DNA of 8,822 nt from Rubrivivax sp. (GTDB taxonomy: Bacteria > Pseudomonadota > Gammaproteobacteria > Burkholderiales > Burkholderiaceae_C): contig JAIXSD010000616.1 of NCBI GenBank assembly GCA_027484885.1, positions 1 to 8,822 on the forward strand. The letters run 5' to 3'. Shown here piece after piece: positions 1 to 6,379 of this stretch. The translations under genes were made by a program, and so were the position numbers. The number at the start of each line of letters is the position of its first letter. The first letter of the stretch is position 1. The notes under the pieces are model-generated. The model was given only the letters and a program-made list of their open reading frames with translations. It searched no databases and was not told where the DNA came from.

Positions 1-291
1 GATGCCCTGGTGCAGGTGCGCGAGGGCGCGCCGGTGGGCTCGGCCCTGGCCGGCAAGAAGCGCTTCCCCGGCATCCTGGCCATGTTCGCCCGCCTCGGTG
101 AGCAGACCGGCCAGCTGCCGCAGATGCTGGAGCGTGCCGCCAAGCAACTCAGCGTTGAGGTGCAGCGCCGCGCCCTGGCGGCCGCCACCTTGCTGGAGCC
201 GCTGCTGATCGTCGGCATGGGCGCGGTGGTGCTGCTCATCGTGATGGCGGTGCTGCTGCCCATCATCCAGATGAACAGCTTTGTGAAGTAA
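1..291 (+). CDS. gspF: Type II secretion system inner-membrane protein GspF, C-terminal fragment
   Basis: This is the 3' end of a gene that begins before the window; 96 residues are visible in frame 1, ending at TAA (289-291). GspF/PilC-family proteins are polytopic inner-membrane platform proteins that contact the assembly ATPase and help assemble the (pseudo)pilus. The fragment shows the second cytoplasmic helical repeat, with the family signature GEQTGQLPQML (residues 33-43 of the fragment) followed by an amphipathic stretch rich in Glu, Arg and Lys. It ends in one hydrophobic segment (about residues 66-89), which begins LLEPLLIV and closes with LLPIIQMNSFVK. That ending resembles GspF of general secretion more than PilC of type IV pili. 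The choice of GspF over PilC is inferred from a short fragment. The next gene starts 26 bases downstream on the same strand, so the two may be co-transcribed. Confidence 0.82.
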   Translation, partial: DALVQVREGAPVGSALAGKKRFPGILAMFARLGEQTGQLPQMLERAAKQLSVEVQRRALAAATLLEPLLIVGMGAVVLLIVMAVLLPIIQMNSFVK

Positions 292-305
292 AAAAACAAG
301 CAAAC

Positions 306-310
306 AAAGG
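306..310 (+). promoter_or_regulatory. Ribosome binding site of the 5'-nucleotidase
   Basis: AAAGG lies seven bases before ATG 318, in an otherwise A-rich 26-base spacer after gspF. It supports ATG 318 as the true start. The spacer shows no hairpin terminator, which fits read-through from gspF. Confidence 0.5.
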
Positions 311-317
311 CGAGGAC

Positions 318-1214
318 ATGCCGGCCAATCTCGACGGACAGCTGGTGGTGGCCATCTCCTCGCGGGCGCTGTTCGACTTCGAGGAAGAGAACCAGTTCTT
401 CGAGGCCGGCAACGACCGCGACTACATGGCCCTGCAGCAGACGCGCCTGGACCAGCCGGCCAAGCCCGGCGTGGCCTTCTCCCTGGTGCGCAAGCTGCTG
501 GCTTTCAACAGCGAAGGTGCGCCCAAGGTCGAGGTGGTGGTGCTCTCGCGCAATGACCCGATCTCGGGCATGCGCGTGTTCCGCTCGGCCACGCATTACG
601 GCCTCAACATCCAGCGCGGCGTGTTCACCCGAGGCGAGTCGCCCTGGCGCTATTTGCGCCCGCTCAAGGCCCAGCTCTTTCTCTCAGCCAATGAGGCCGA
701 TGTGCGCAGCGCCCTGCAGGCCGGCGTGGCCGCAGCACGCGTGCTGCCGCTCTCGGCCCATGCCTCCAGCGCCCATCCGCAGGAGCTGCGCATCGCCTTC
801 GACGGCGACGCGGTGCTGTTCTCCGACGAGGCCGAGCAGGTCTTCCAGCGCGAAGGCCTGGATGCCTTCCAAAGCCACGAAATCACCCATGCCAACACGC
901 CCCTGCCGGCCGGCCCCTTCAAACCCGTGCTGCAAGCCCTGCACCGGCTGCAGCAGGAGGGTGGCGGCGGCATGAAGGTGCGCACGGCCCTGGTCACCGC
1001 GCGCAGCGCGCCGGCCCACGAGCGCGCCATCCGCACCCTGATGGACTGGCGCATCGAGGTGGACGAAGCCATGTTCCTGGGCGGCCTGGCCAAGGGCGAG
1101 TTCCTGCGTGAATTCGAGCCCGACTTTTTCTTCGACGACCAGGCCGGCCACATCGCCAGCGCCGCCGCCCATGTGCCGGCCGGCCATGTCAGCGCCGGCA
1201 TCACCAACCACTGA
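318..1214 (+). CDS. Cytosolic 5'-nucleotidase, cN-I (NT5C1-like) family
   Basis: This 298-residue protein matches the 5'-nucleotidase family related to vertebrate cytosolic 5'-nucleotidase I, a HAD-superfamily phosphatase that hydrolyses nucleoside 5'-monophosphates (AMP is the classic substrate) to nucleoside and phosphate. The N-terminus carries the typical LVVAISSRALFDFEEEN segment (residues 9-25). HAD motif I is FDGDAVLFSD, with Asp162 as likely nucleophile and Asp164 as general acid/base. Motif II is Thr227 in LVTARSAP. The motif III Lys is Lys259 in FLGGLAKGEFL, and the metal-binding acidic pair is Asp273-Asp274 in DFFFDDQ. All HAD motifs are present, so the enzyme is probably active. 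No signal peptide or membrane segment is seen, so it should act in the cytoplasm. The exact substrate cannot be read from sequence; nucleotide-pool or salvage metabolism is the inferred role. There is no clear functional tie to gspF upstream or the protease downstream. Confidence 0.88.
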   Translation: MPANLDGQLVVAISSRALFDFEEENQFFEAGNDRDYMALQQTRLDQPAKPGVAFSLVRKLLAFNSEGAPKVEVVVLSRNDPISGMRVFRSATHYGLNIQRGVFTRGESPWRYLRPLKAQLFLSANEADVRSALQAGVAAARVLPLSAHASSAHPQELRIAFDGDAVLFSDEAEQVFQREGLDAFQSHEITHANTPLPAGPFKPVLQALHRLQQEGGGGMKVRTALVTARSAPAHERAIRTLMDWRIEVDEAMFLGGLAKGEFLREFEPDFFFDDQAGHIASAAAHVPAGHVSAGITNH

Positions 1215-1347
1215 GCGCCCCGCGAACCGGGCACGCGCTCTGCGCACAAGGCTGGGCCGCCACGGGGCTTACACGGGTCTGAAGACGCGCGGGCGGCCGA
1301 GATAATCGTCGCTCACTTTCAGCGCTCGCGATCCGAGCCCCACGCGC
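1215..1347 (+). other. Intergenic gap with a weak promoter candidate before the Tricorn-like gene
   Basis: These 133 bases separate the nucleotidase stop from the protease ATG. A -10-like GATAAT sits at 1301-1306, the most AT-rich spot in the gap, but no good -35 hexamer lies 16-18 bases upstream (TTACAC at 1269-1274 is too far). No intrinsic terminator with a T-tract is visible after the nucleotidase, so read-through is possible. The Shine-Dalgarno signal before ATG 1348 is poor. Confidence 0.25.
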
Positions 1348-4300
1348 ATGAACCCTCGCACCCCGCTTCGGCTGCACCGCCTGACCCTGGCCGCCGCACT
1401 CAGCTGCGCTGCCCTGAGCAGCCTGGCCACCGCAGCCACCAGCAGCAGCCCCAACCCCGGCTTCTTCCGCCAGCCCGCCCTGCAGGGCGAGAACCTGGTT
1501 TTCGTTGCCGAGGGCGACCTCTGGCGCGTCAACGCCCAGGGCGGCCGCGCCGAGCGGCTCAGCACCCATGCCGGACAGGAAGGCTCGCCCGTGCTCTCGC
1601 GCGATGGCCGCTGGCTGGCCTACACCGCCCAGTACGACGGCCCGGGCGATGTCTATTTGATGCCGGTGCAAGGCGGCCTGCCGCAGCGCCTGAGCTGGGA
1701 GGGCAATGCCGGCCAGCGCGTCTGGGGCTTCAGCGCCCTGGGCGAGGTGATCTACTCCGGCCCCTCGCAAACCGGCCAGCCTGTGACCCAGCTCTATGCC
1801 GTGGACCCGGTCACGCAGACGCGCCGCGCCCTGCCCGTGGCCCAGGCCAGCGACGGCGCCATCAGCAGCGACGGCCGCCAGCTCTTCTTCACCCGCAACG
1901 GCCTGCGCGGTGACAACGCCCGCCAGTACCGCGGCGGTGCCCTGGCCCGACTCTGGACCCTGGACCTGACGAGCACGGCCGAAGCCCGCCCCCTGGTCAC
2001 CGAGGGCGCCAACGACCGCTTGCCCATGCCCTACCGCACGGCGGCGGGCGAGCGCATCGCCTTCCTCTCGGACCGCGACGGCACGGTCAATCTGTGGTCG
2101 ATCAACGCCCAGGGCCAGGATCTGCGCCAGCACACCACGCACAAGGGCTGGGACATCCGCCACGCCTCGGTGGACGGCGGCGTGGCGGTCTACGCGCTCG
2201 GCGCCGATCTCTACCGAGTCGATCTGAACACCAGCACGGCCAGTGCAGCGGCCAAACCGATCGCCATCCAGCTCAGCGGTGACTTTGAGCAGCAGCGCCA
2301 GCGCTGGGTCAAAAAGCCGCAGGACTTTCTCACCGATGTGGCCCTGGCCCCGAACGGCGAGCGCGTGGTGCTGGCCAGCCGTGGCCGCCTGGCCACCCAG
2401 GGCCTGGGCCAGCTGCGCCGTGCCGAGCTGCCGCAGTCGCCCGACGGCCGCTGCCTGAAAGGCCTGTTCAGTGCCGACAGCAAGCAGGTGCTGGCCCTGT
2501 GCGATTTCAGCGGCGAGCGCGAGGTCTGGCGCTTTGCGGCCAACGGCTTGGGCAAGCCCGAGCAGATCACCCGTGACGCGCGCGCCCAGCGCAAGGACAT
2601 GGCCCTGTCGCCCGATGGCCGCTATCTGGCCCACACCGACAAGGAAGGCCATCTGTATCTGAGCGACCTCAAGGGCAACAACGGCCGCCTGATCACCCGC
2701 GACAGCCGCAATGCCAGCATCGCGAACCTGACCTGGGCGCCGGACAGCCGCAGCCTGGCTTTCACGCAAGCCCTGAGCGATGGCAATCGCGATCAGCTGC
2801 AGCTGTTCAACCTGGCCGACAACAAGATCCACACCGTCAGCAGCGAGCGTTATGACAGCGACTCGCCGGCCTTCTCGCCCGACGGACGCTGGCTCTACTT
2901 CGTCTCCAACCGCCAGTTCGCCGTCACCGGCCGCGGCTCTCCCTGGGGCGACCGCAATATGGGCCCCTACTTCGACCGCGGCAGCAAGCTCTTTGCCCTG
3001 GCCCTGCAGCCGGGCTTGCGCTTCCCCTTCGCCCCCAAGGACGAGCTGGAGCCGCCCGAGCCCAAACCCGAACTCAAGCCCGAGTTGAAACCCGAGCAGC
3101 GAGCCGATGCCGCCAAGGTCGATGGCAAGCCCGATCCCGCCAAGCCCGAGCTGAAGCCGGAGCAGAAGCCCGAACCCAAACCCAAGCCGCCCATCCATTT
3201 CTCCGGCCTGCGCGAGCGCCTCTACGAGCTGCCTCTGCCTGCCGGCAACTACAGCGGCCTGAAGACCGACGGCAAGCGCCTGTGGTTCCTCGACGCGGAG
3301 ATCAACGGCGGCGAGCGCAAATCGGTGCTCAAGACCGCGGCCATCGACAACCAGGGCGGCAACCTCGAAACCGTGGCCAGCGATGTGCGCAGCATCGAGC
3401 TGAGCGCCGATGGCAAGAAGATGCTGGTGGTGCGCAATGGCGCGCCCGGCACGGCGCCCGAGCTGATCCTGGCCGACGCCGGCCCCAAGCTGCCGGCCGA
3501 GATGGGCAAGTTCCAGGTGCGCTGGAGCGACTGGCAGATCGCCACCGACCCGCGCGCCGAATGGCGCCAGATGTTTGCCGATGGCTGGCGCATGCACCGC
3601 GACTACTTCTACGACAAGGCCATGCACGGCGTGGACTGGCCCGCCATGCGCGCCAAGTACGAGCCTCTGGTCGAACGCGTCAGCGAACGCGCCGAGCTGG
3701 CCGAGCTGATGGCGCAAATGATCGGTGAACTGAGCGCCTTGCACAGCCAGGTCAATGCCGGCGATCTGCGCCAAGCGCCGGAAGAGCCCGGCCTGGCCGG
3801 CCTGGGCGCCCAGCTGGCCCGCACGGCCGAGGGCCTGCGCATCGAGCGCATCTACCGTGCCGACCCCGAGCTACCCAGCGAGCTGGGCCCTCTGGCCCGC
3901 GCCGAGCTGGGCCTGAAAGACGGCGACCTGATCACCCACATCAACGGCCGCAAGGCCAATGAAGTGGCGCATGAGGTGGAGCTGTTGCGCGGCCAGGCCG
4001 GCAAGCAGGTGCTGCTGCAGATCAAGCCGGCCAGCGGCGGACCGGAGCTGCAGCGCATCGTCACGCCGGTGCCGCGCCAGCGCGAGCAACAGCTGCGTTA
4101 TGCCGACTGGCGTTTCGGCCGCGCGCAGGCGGTGGAGAAAGCCTCGAACGGTCGCATCGGCTATGTGCATCTGCGCGCCATGGGCCCGGCCGACATCGCC
4201 GATTTCGCGCGCGAGTTCTACACCCATGTGGACCGCGAAGGGCTGATCATCGATGTGCGCTTCAACGGCGGCGGCAGCATCGACAGCTGGATTCTGGAGA

Positions 4301-4770
4301 AGCTGCTGCGCCGCGCCTGGGCCTACTGGCAGCCGCGTTCGCCGGGCGGTGCGCCGGTGCGCTCGAACATGCAGCAGACCTTCCGCGGCCAGGTGGTGGT
4401 GCTGCAGAACGAACACACCTACTCGGACGGCGAGACCTTTGCCGAAGGCTTCAAGCGCTTGGGCCTGGGCCCGCTGATCGGCACCACCACCTCGGGTGCG
4501 GGCGTGTGGCTGTCGGACCAGAACCGCCTGGTCGACAACGGCATGATGCGTGCGGCCGAGACCGGCCAGATCGCGCCCGATGGCCGCTTCCTGGTGGAAG
4601 GCATCGGCGTCAAGCCGGATCTGGAGGTGGACAACCTGCCGCGCGCCAGCTTCCTGGGCGGTGATGCCCAGCTGGATGCGGCGATTGCCACGCTCAACAA
4701 GGCCATGGCCGAGAAGCCGCGCGCCGAGCCCAAGCCGGGCCCCTACCCTCGGCCGGTGAGCCTGAAGTAA
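1348..4770 (+). CDS. Exported Tricorn protease homologue (S41-type serine protease)
   Basis: This 1140-residue protein has the full Tricorn architecture. It starts with a signal peptide: basic residues 4-11, a hydrophobic core at 12-26, and likely cleavage after Ala27-Thr-Ala29. The mature enzyme is therefore probably periplasmic, whereas archaeal Tricorn is cytosolic. Residues of about 38-715 form the beta-propeller region, with TolB/WD-like repeats such as SPVLSRDGRWLAYTAQYDG and SPAFSPDGRWLYFVSNRQF. A Lys/Pro/Glu-rich linker interrupts it at 568-615. The C1 helical segment (about 735-801) contains HRDYFYDKAMHGVDW and ends in GELSALHSQV. A PDZ domain spans about 818-895, and the S41 core follows with IIDVRFNGGG at 967-976. 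Predicted catalytic residues are His799, Ser1026 (in HTYSDGETF) and Glu1084 (in VEGIGVKPD). The Ser-Glu spacing of 58 equals that of archaeal Tricorn (Ser965, Glu1023). The family degrades oligopeptides released by larger proteases. Leu798 stands where Tricorn has Ser745. Cys20 within ALSC is a poor lipobox, so a lipoprotein is less likely. The gene ends before a strong terminator. Confidence 0.92.
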   Translation: MNPRTPLRLHRLTLAAALSCAALSSLATAATSSSPNPGFFRQPALQGENLVFVAEGDLWRVNAQGGRAERLSTHAGQEGSPVLSRDGRWLAYTAQYDGPGDVYLMPVQGGLPQRLSWEGNAGQRVWGFSALGEVIYSGPSQTGQPVTQLYAVDPVTQTRRALPVAQASDGAISSDGRQLFFTRNGLRGDNARQYRGGALARLWTLDLTSTAEARPLVTEGANDRLPMPYRTAAGERIAFLSDRDGTVNLWSINAQGQDLRQHTTHKGWDIRHASVDGGVAVYALGADLYRVDLNTSTASAAAKPIAIQLSGDFEQQRQRWVKKPQDFLTDVALAPNGERVVLASRGRLATQGLGQLRRAELPQSPDGRCLKGLFSADSKQVLALCDFSGEREVWRFAANGLGKPEQITRDARAQRKDMALSPDGRYLAHTDKEGHLYLSDLKGNNGRLITRDSRNASIANLTWAPDSRSLAFTQALSDGNRDQLQLFNLADNKIHTVSSERYDSDSPAFSPDGRWLYFVSNRQFAVTGRGSPWGDRNMGPYFDRGSKLFALALQPGLRFPFAPKDELEPPEPKPELKPELKPEQRADAAKVDGKPDPAKPELKPEQKPEPKPKPPIHFSGLRERLYELPLPAGNYSGLKTDGKRLWFLDAEINGGERKSVLKTAAIDNQGGNLETVASDVRSIELSADGKKMLVVRNGAPGTAPELILADAGPKLPAEMGKFQVRWSDWQIATDPRAEWRQMFADGWRMHRDYFYDKAMHGVDWPAMRAKYEPLVERVSERAELAELMAQMIGELSALHSQVNAGDLRQAPEEPGLAGLGAQLARTAEGLRIERIYRADPELPSELGPLARAELGLKDGDLITHINGRKANEVAHEVELLRGQAGKQVLLQIKPASGGPELQRIVTPVPRQREQQLRYADWRFGRAQAVEKASNGRIGYVHLRAMGPADIADFAREFYTHVDREGLIIDVRFNGGGSIDSWILEKLLRRAWAYWQPRSPGGAPVRSNMQQTFRGQVVVLQNEHTYSDGETFAEGFKRLGLGPLIGTTTSGAGVWLSDQNRLVDNGMMRAAETGQIAPDGRFLVEGIGVKPDLEVDNLPRASFLGGDAQLDAAIATLNKAMAEKPRAEPKPGPYPRPVSLK
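3049..3192 (+). repeat. KPEx tetrapeptide-repeat linker in the Tricorn-like protein
   Basis: Codons 568-615 encode a low-complexity stretch dominated by Lys, Pro and Glu. Tandem units KPEL, KPEL, KPEQ are followed by a non-repeat island (RADAAKVDGKPDPA), then KPEL, KPEQ, KPEP, KPKP. At the DNA level the units vary at third positions (CCC/CCG, GAG/GAA, CTC/TTG/CTG), so the repeat is kept at protein level rather than being a fresh slippage product. It sits between propeller blades, just before IHFSGLRERLYELPLPAGN, and probably forms a stiff, highly charged, solvent-exposed linker. Confidence 0.85.
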
Positions 4771-4820
4771 GGCGGGCAGTAAGGCCTGAAGGTGGCGCGC
4801 CAGCCGCGCCGCTGAAAACC

Positions 4821-4859
4821 AAACGGGAGACCCGGTTCATCACCGGGCCTCCCGTTTTT
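4821..4859. terminator. Bidirectional intrinsic terminator between the Tricorn-like gene and tyrS
   Basis: The arm at 4821-4836 pairs with 4842-4857 to form a 16-base-pair stem with one A-C mismatch (4830 with 4848) and a five-base loop TCATC. On the plus strand the stem runs into five Ts (4855-4859). Read on the minus strand, the exit side is TTTGGTTTTC, also T-rich. It lies between two convergent genes (stops at 4770 and 4885), so it can serve both. Confidence 0.9.
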
Positions 4860-4884
4860 GCTTGGGGCTGGGTGTAAGGAAAAC

Positions 4885-6138
4885 TCAGGCCAGGGTCACG
4901 CGCGCGAACTTGCGCTTGCCGACCTGCAGGACCACGGTGCCAGCCTCCAGCTTCAAGCCCTTGTCGCTGACGACCGTACCGTCGATGCGAACGCCGCCTT
5001 GCTCGATCATGCGCATGCCTTCGCTGTTCGAGGCGACCAGGCCGGCGGACTTCAACACATGGGCCAAGCCCAGCGGCGCGCCGCTGAGGCTGACCTCGGG
5101 GATCTCGTCCGGGATGCCGCCCTTGGCGCGGTTGTTGAAGTCGGCCTCGGCCGCATCGGCCGCCGCGGCGCTGTGGAAGCGCGCGGTCAGCTCCTTGGCC
5201 AACAGAACTTTGGCTTCCTTGGGGTTGCGGCCGGCGCTGACCTCGCCATGCAGCGCGGCGATCTCCGCCAGGCTCTTGAAGCTCAAGAGCTTGAACCACT
5301 TCCACATCTGCTCGTCGCTGATGGAGAGGATCTTGGCGAACATACTGTTGGCGGGCTCGCTGATGCCCACATAGTTGTTCTTGGACTTGGACATCTTCTC
5401 GACGCCGTCCAGGCCTTCCAGCAGGGGCATGGTCAGGATGCACTGCGGCTCCTGGCCGTACTCCTGCTGCAGGTGGCGCCCCATCAGCAGATTGAACTTC
5501 TGATCGGTGCCGCCGAGCTCCAGATCGCTCTTCAGCGCCACCGAGTCATAACCCTGCATCAGCGGGTAGAGGAACTCGTGCACCGAGATCGGCGTCTGCG
5601 CGGCGAAGCGCTTGGTGAAGTCGTCACGCTCCATCATGCGGGCGACGGTGTACTTGGCCGCCAGCTGGATCATGCCGCGCGTGCCCAGCGGGTCGCTCCA
5701 CTCGGAGTTGTAGCGGATCTCGGTCTTGCTCTCGTCCAGCACCAGCTTGGCCTGGGCGTAGTAGGTCTCGGCATTGGCCTTGATCTGCTCGGCCGTCAGC
5801 GGCGGGCGGGTGGCGTTGCGGCCGGACGGGTCGCCGATCATGGAGGTGAAGTCACCGATCAGGAAGATCACCTGGTGGCCCAGATCCTGCAGCTGGCGCA
5901 TCTTGTTGAGCACCACGGTATGGCCGATGTGAATGTCGGGCGCGGTCGGATCCAGGCCCAGCTTGATGCGCAGCGGCACGCCAGTGGCCTCGGAGCGAGC
6001 CAGCTTTTGCAGCCAGTCAGATTCAGGCAGCAGCTCATCGCAGCCGCGCTGGGAGATCGCCAAGGCCTCACGCACGCGATCGGTGATGGGGAACTGCGTT
6101 TTTGCGGCGGGCGTGGCGTTTGTTCGCGGATCGGACAT
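4885..6138 (-). CDS. tyrS: Tyrosyl-tRNA synthetase
   Basis: This 417-residue class I aminoacyl-tRNA synthetase attaches tyrosine to tRNA-Tyr using ATP, in the cytoplasm. The Rossmann catalytic domain carries [11 protein letters not shown], with the HIGH signature at residues 70-73. The tyrosine/ATP-pocket segments are YPLMQGYDS (191-199) and GGTDQKFN (209-216), and the KMSKS loop is at 248-252. The C-terminal part (about 353-415) is an S4-like RNA-binding domain, containing [12 protein letters not shown], that recognises the tRNA. The intact HIGH with DPTAPD and the length near 400-420 fit the TyrZ-like bacterial subgroup rather than the E. coli TyrS type. The ATG at 6138-6136 gives a 16-residue polar tail before the conserved part; the upstream ribosome binding site is weak, so a slightly different start is possible. 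It is convergent with the protease gene and divergent from the M23 peptidase gene. Confidence 0.97.
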   Translation of the reverse strand: MSDPRTNATPAAKTQFPITDRVREALAISQRGCDELLPESDWLQKLARSEATGVPLRIKLGLDPTAPDIHIGHTVVLNKMRQLQDLGHQVIFLIGDFTSMIGDPSGRNATRPPLTAEQIKANAETYYAQAKLVLDESKTEIRYNSEWSDPLGTRGMIQLAAKYTVARMMERDDFTKRFAAQTPISVHEFLYPLMQGYDSVALKSDLELGGTDQKFNLLMGRHLQQEYGQEPQCILTMPLLEGLDGVEKMSKSKNNYVGISEPANSMFAKILSISDEQMWKWFKLLSFKSLAEIAALHGEVSAGRNPKEAKVLLAKELTARFHSAAAADAAEADFNNRAKGGIPDEIPEVSLSGAPLGLAHVLKSAGLVASNSEGMRMIEQGGVRIDGTVVSDKGLKLEAGTVVLQVGKRKFARVTLA

Positions 6139-6189
6139 GGGAGCGAGTGGGGCCTGGGTAAAGCCCTGATTTATCGGGTTTTCGTGGCG

Positions 6190-6216
6190 TTGACGCGGGG
6201 ATGGGCTCGTTATACT
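6190..6216 (+). promoter_or_regulatory. Sigma-70-like promoter for the M23 peptidase (and possibly anmK)
   Basis: TTGACG (6190-6195) and TATACT (6211-6216) are both close to consensus, with a somewhat short 15-base spacer. Transcription would start near 6223 and give a leader of about 155 bases before GTG 6380. The -10 region GTTATAC (6209-6215) reads GTATAAC on the other strand, so it could also act as a -10 toward tyrS, although no strong minus-strand -35 is evident. Confidence 0.5.
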
Positions 6217-6366
6217 CGCGCCTGGTTTTGTGACGGCTCACCCTTGGGGAGGGGGCGGCACAGCGGCGGATTCTAGTGGACAGGCCTGCGGGCGCACTGT
6301 GATCCTTCTCGAACGGCACCGGCAGCTTTTCGCAAGCCGCCACGGTGACCTCTACAAGAAGACCCT

Positions 6367-6372
6367 GGGAAG
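6367..6372 (+). promoter_or_regulatory. Ribosome binding site deciding the M23 peptidase start
   Basis: GGGAAG lies seven bases before GTG 6380. The in-frame GTG codons at 6230 and 6299 lack a comparable signal, and 6230 falls only about seven bases after the inferred transcription start. The site therefore favours 6380. Confidence 0.5.
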
Positions 6373-6379
6373 CGACAGC

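Larger units (their letters stand above)
6139..6379. other. Divergent intergenic region between tyrS and the M23 peptidase
   Basis: These 241 bases hold the promoter near 6190-6216 and the inferred 5' leader of the peptidase mRNA. An imperfect hairpin can be drawn at 6317-6347: CACCG pairs with CGGTG outside and GCTT with AAGC inside, with a TTCGC loop plus a mismatch and a two-base bulge. The peptidase frame stays open through the leader from GTG 6230, but the residues encoded there (Gly-rich, then charged) do not resemble a conserved domain. No other gene is supported here. Confidence 0.4.

Noticed and set aside
650..1249. Two overlapping minus-strand frames inside the 5'-nucleotidase
   Set aside because: Both are antisense shadows of a gene whose HAD motifs are intact on the plus strand.
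1399..1410. Lipobox-like ALSC (Cys20) in the Tricorn-like signal peptide
   Set aside because: Position -3 is Ala rather than Leu, and a good Ala-Thr-Ala signal peptidase I site follows at 27-29.
1201..3774. An 857-codon open frame on the minus strand opposite the Tricorn-like gene
   Set aside because: Its translation is an Ala/Gly/Leu/Val-rich low-complexity sequence with no domain, and the plus-strand protein matches Tricorn domains along the whole length. Long antisense frames are expected in high-GC genes.
4858..6276. A 472-codon open frame on the plus strand opposite tyrS
   Set aside because: It mirrors tyrS codons and gives a low-complexity product running through the terminator and promoter region; tyrS has all catalytic motifs.
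6230..6379. N-terminal extension of the M23 peptidase from GTG 6230
   Set aside because: There is no ribosome binding site, it lies almost at the inferred transcription start, and the encoded residues look non-conserved; GTG 6380 has GGGAAG at proper spacing. Kept only as an alternative.
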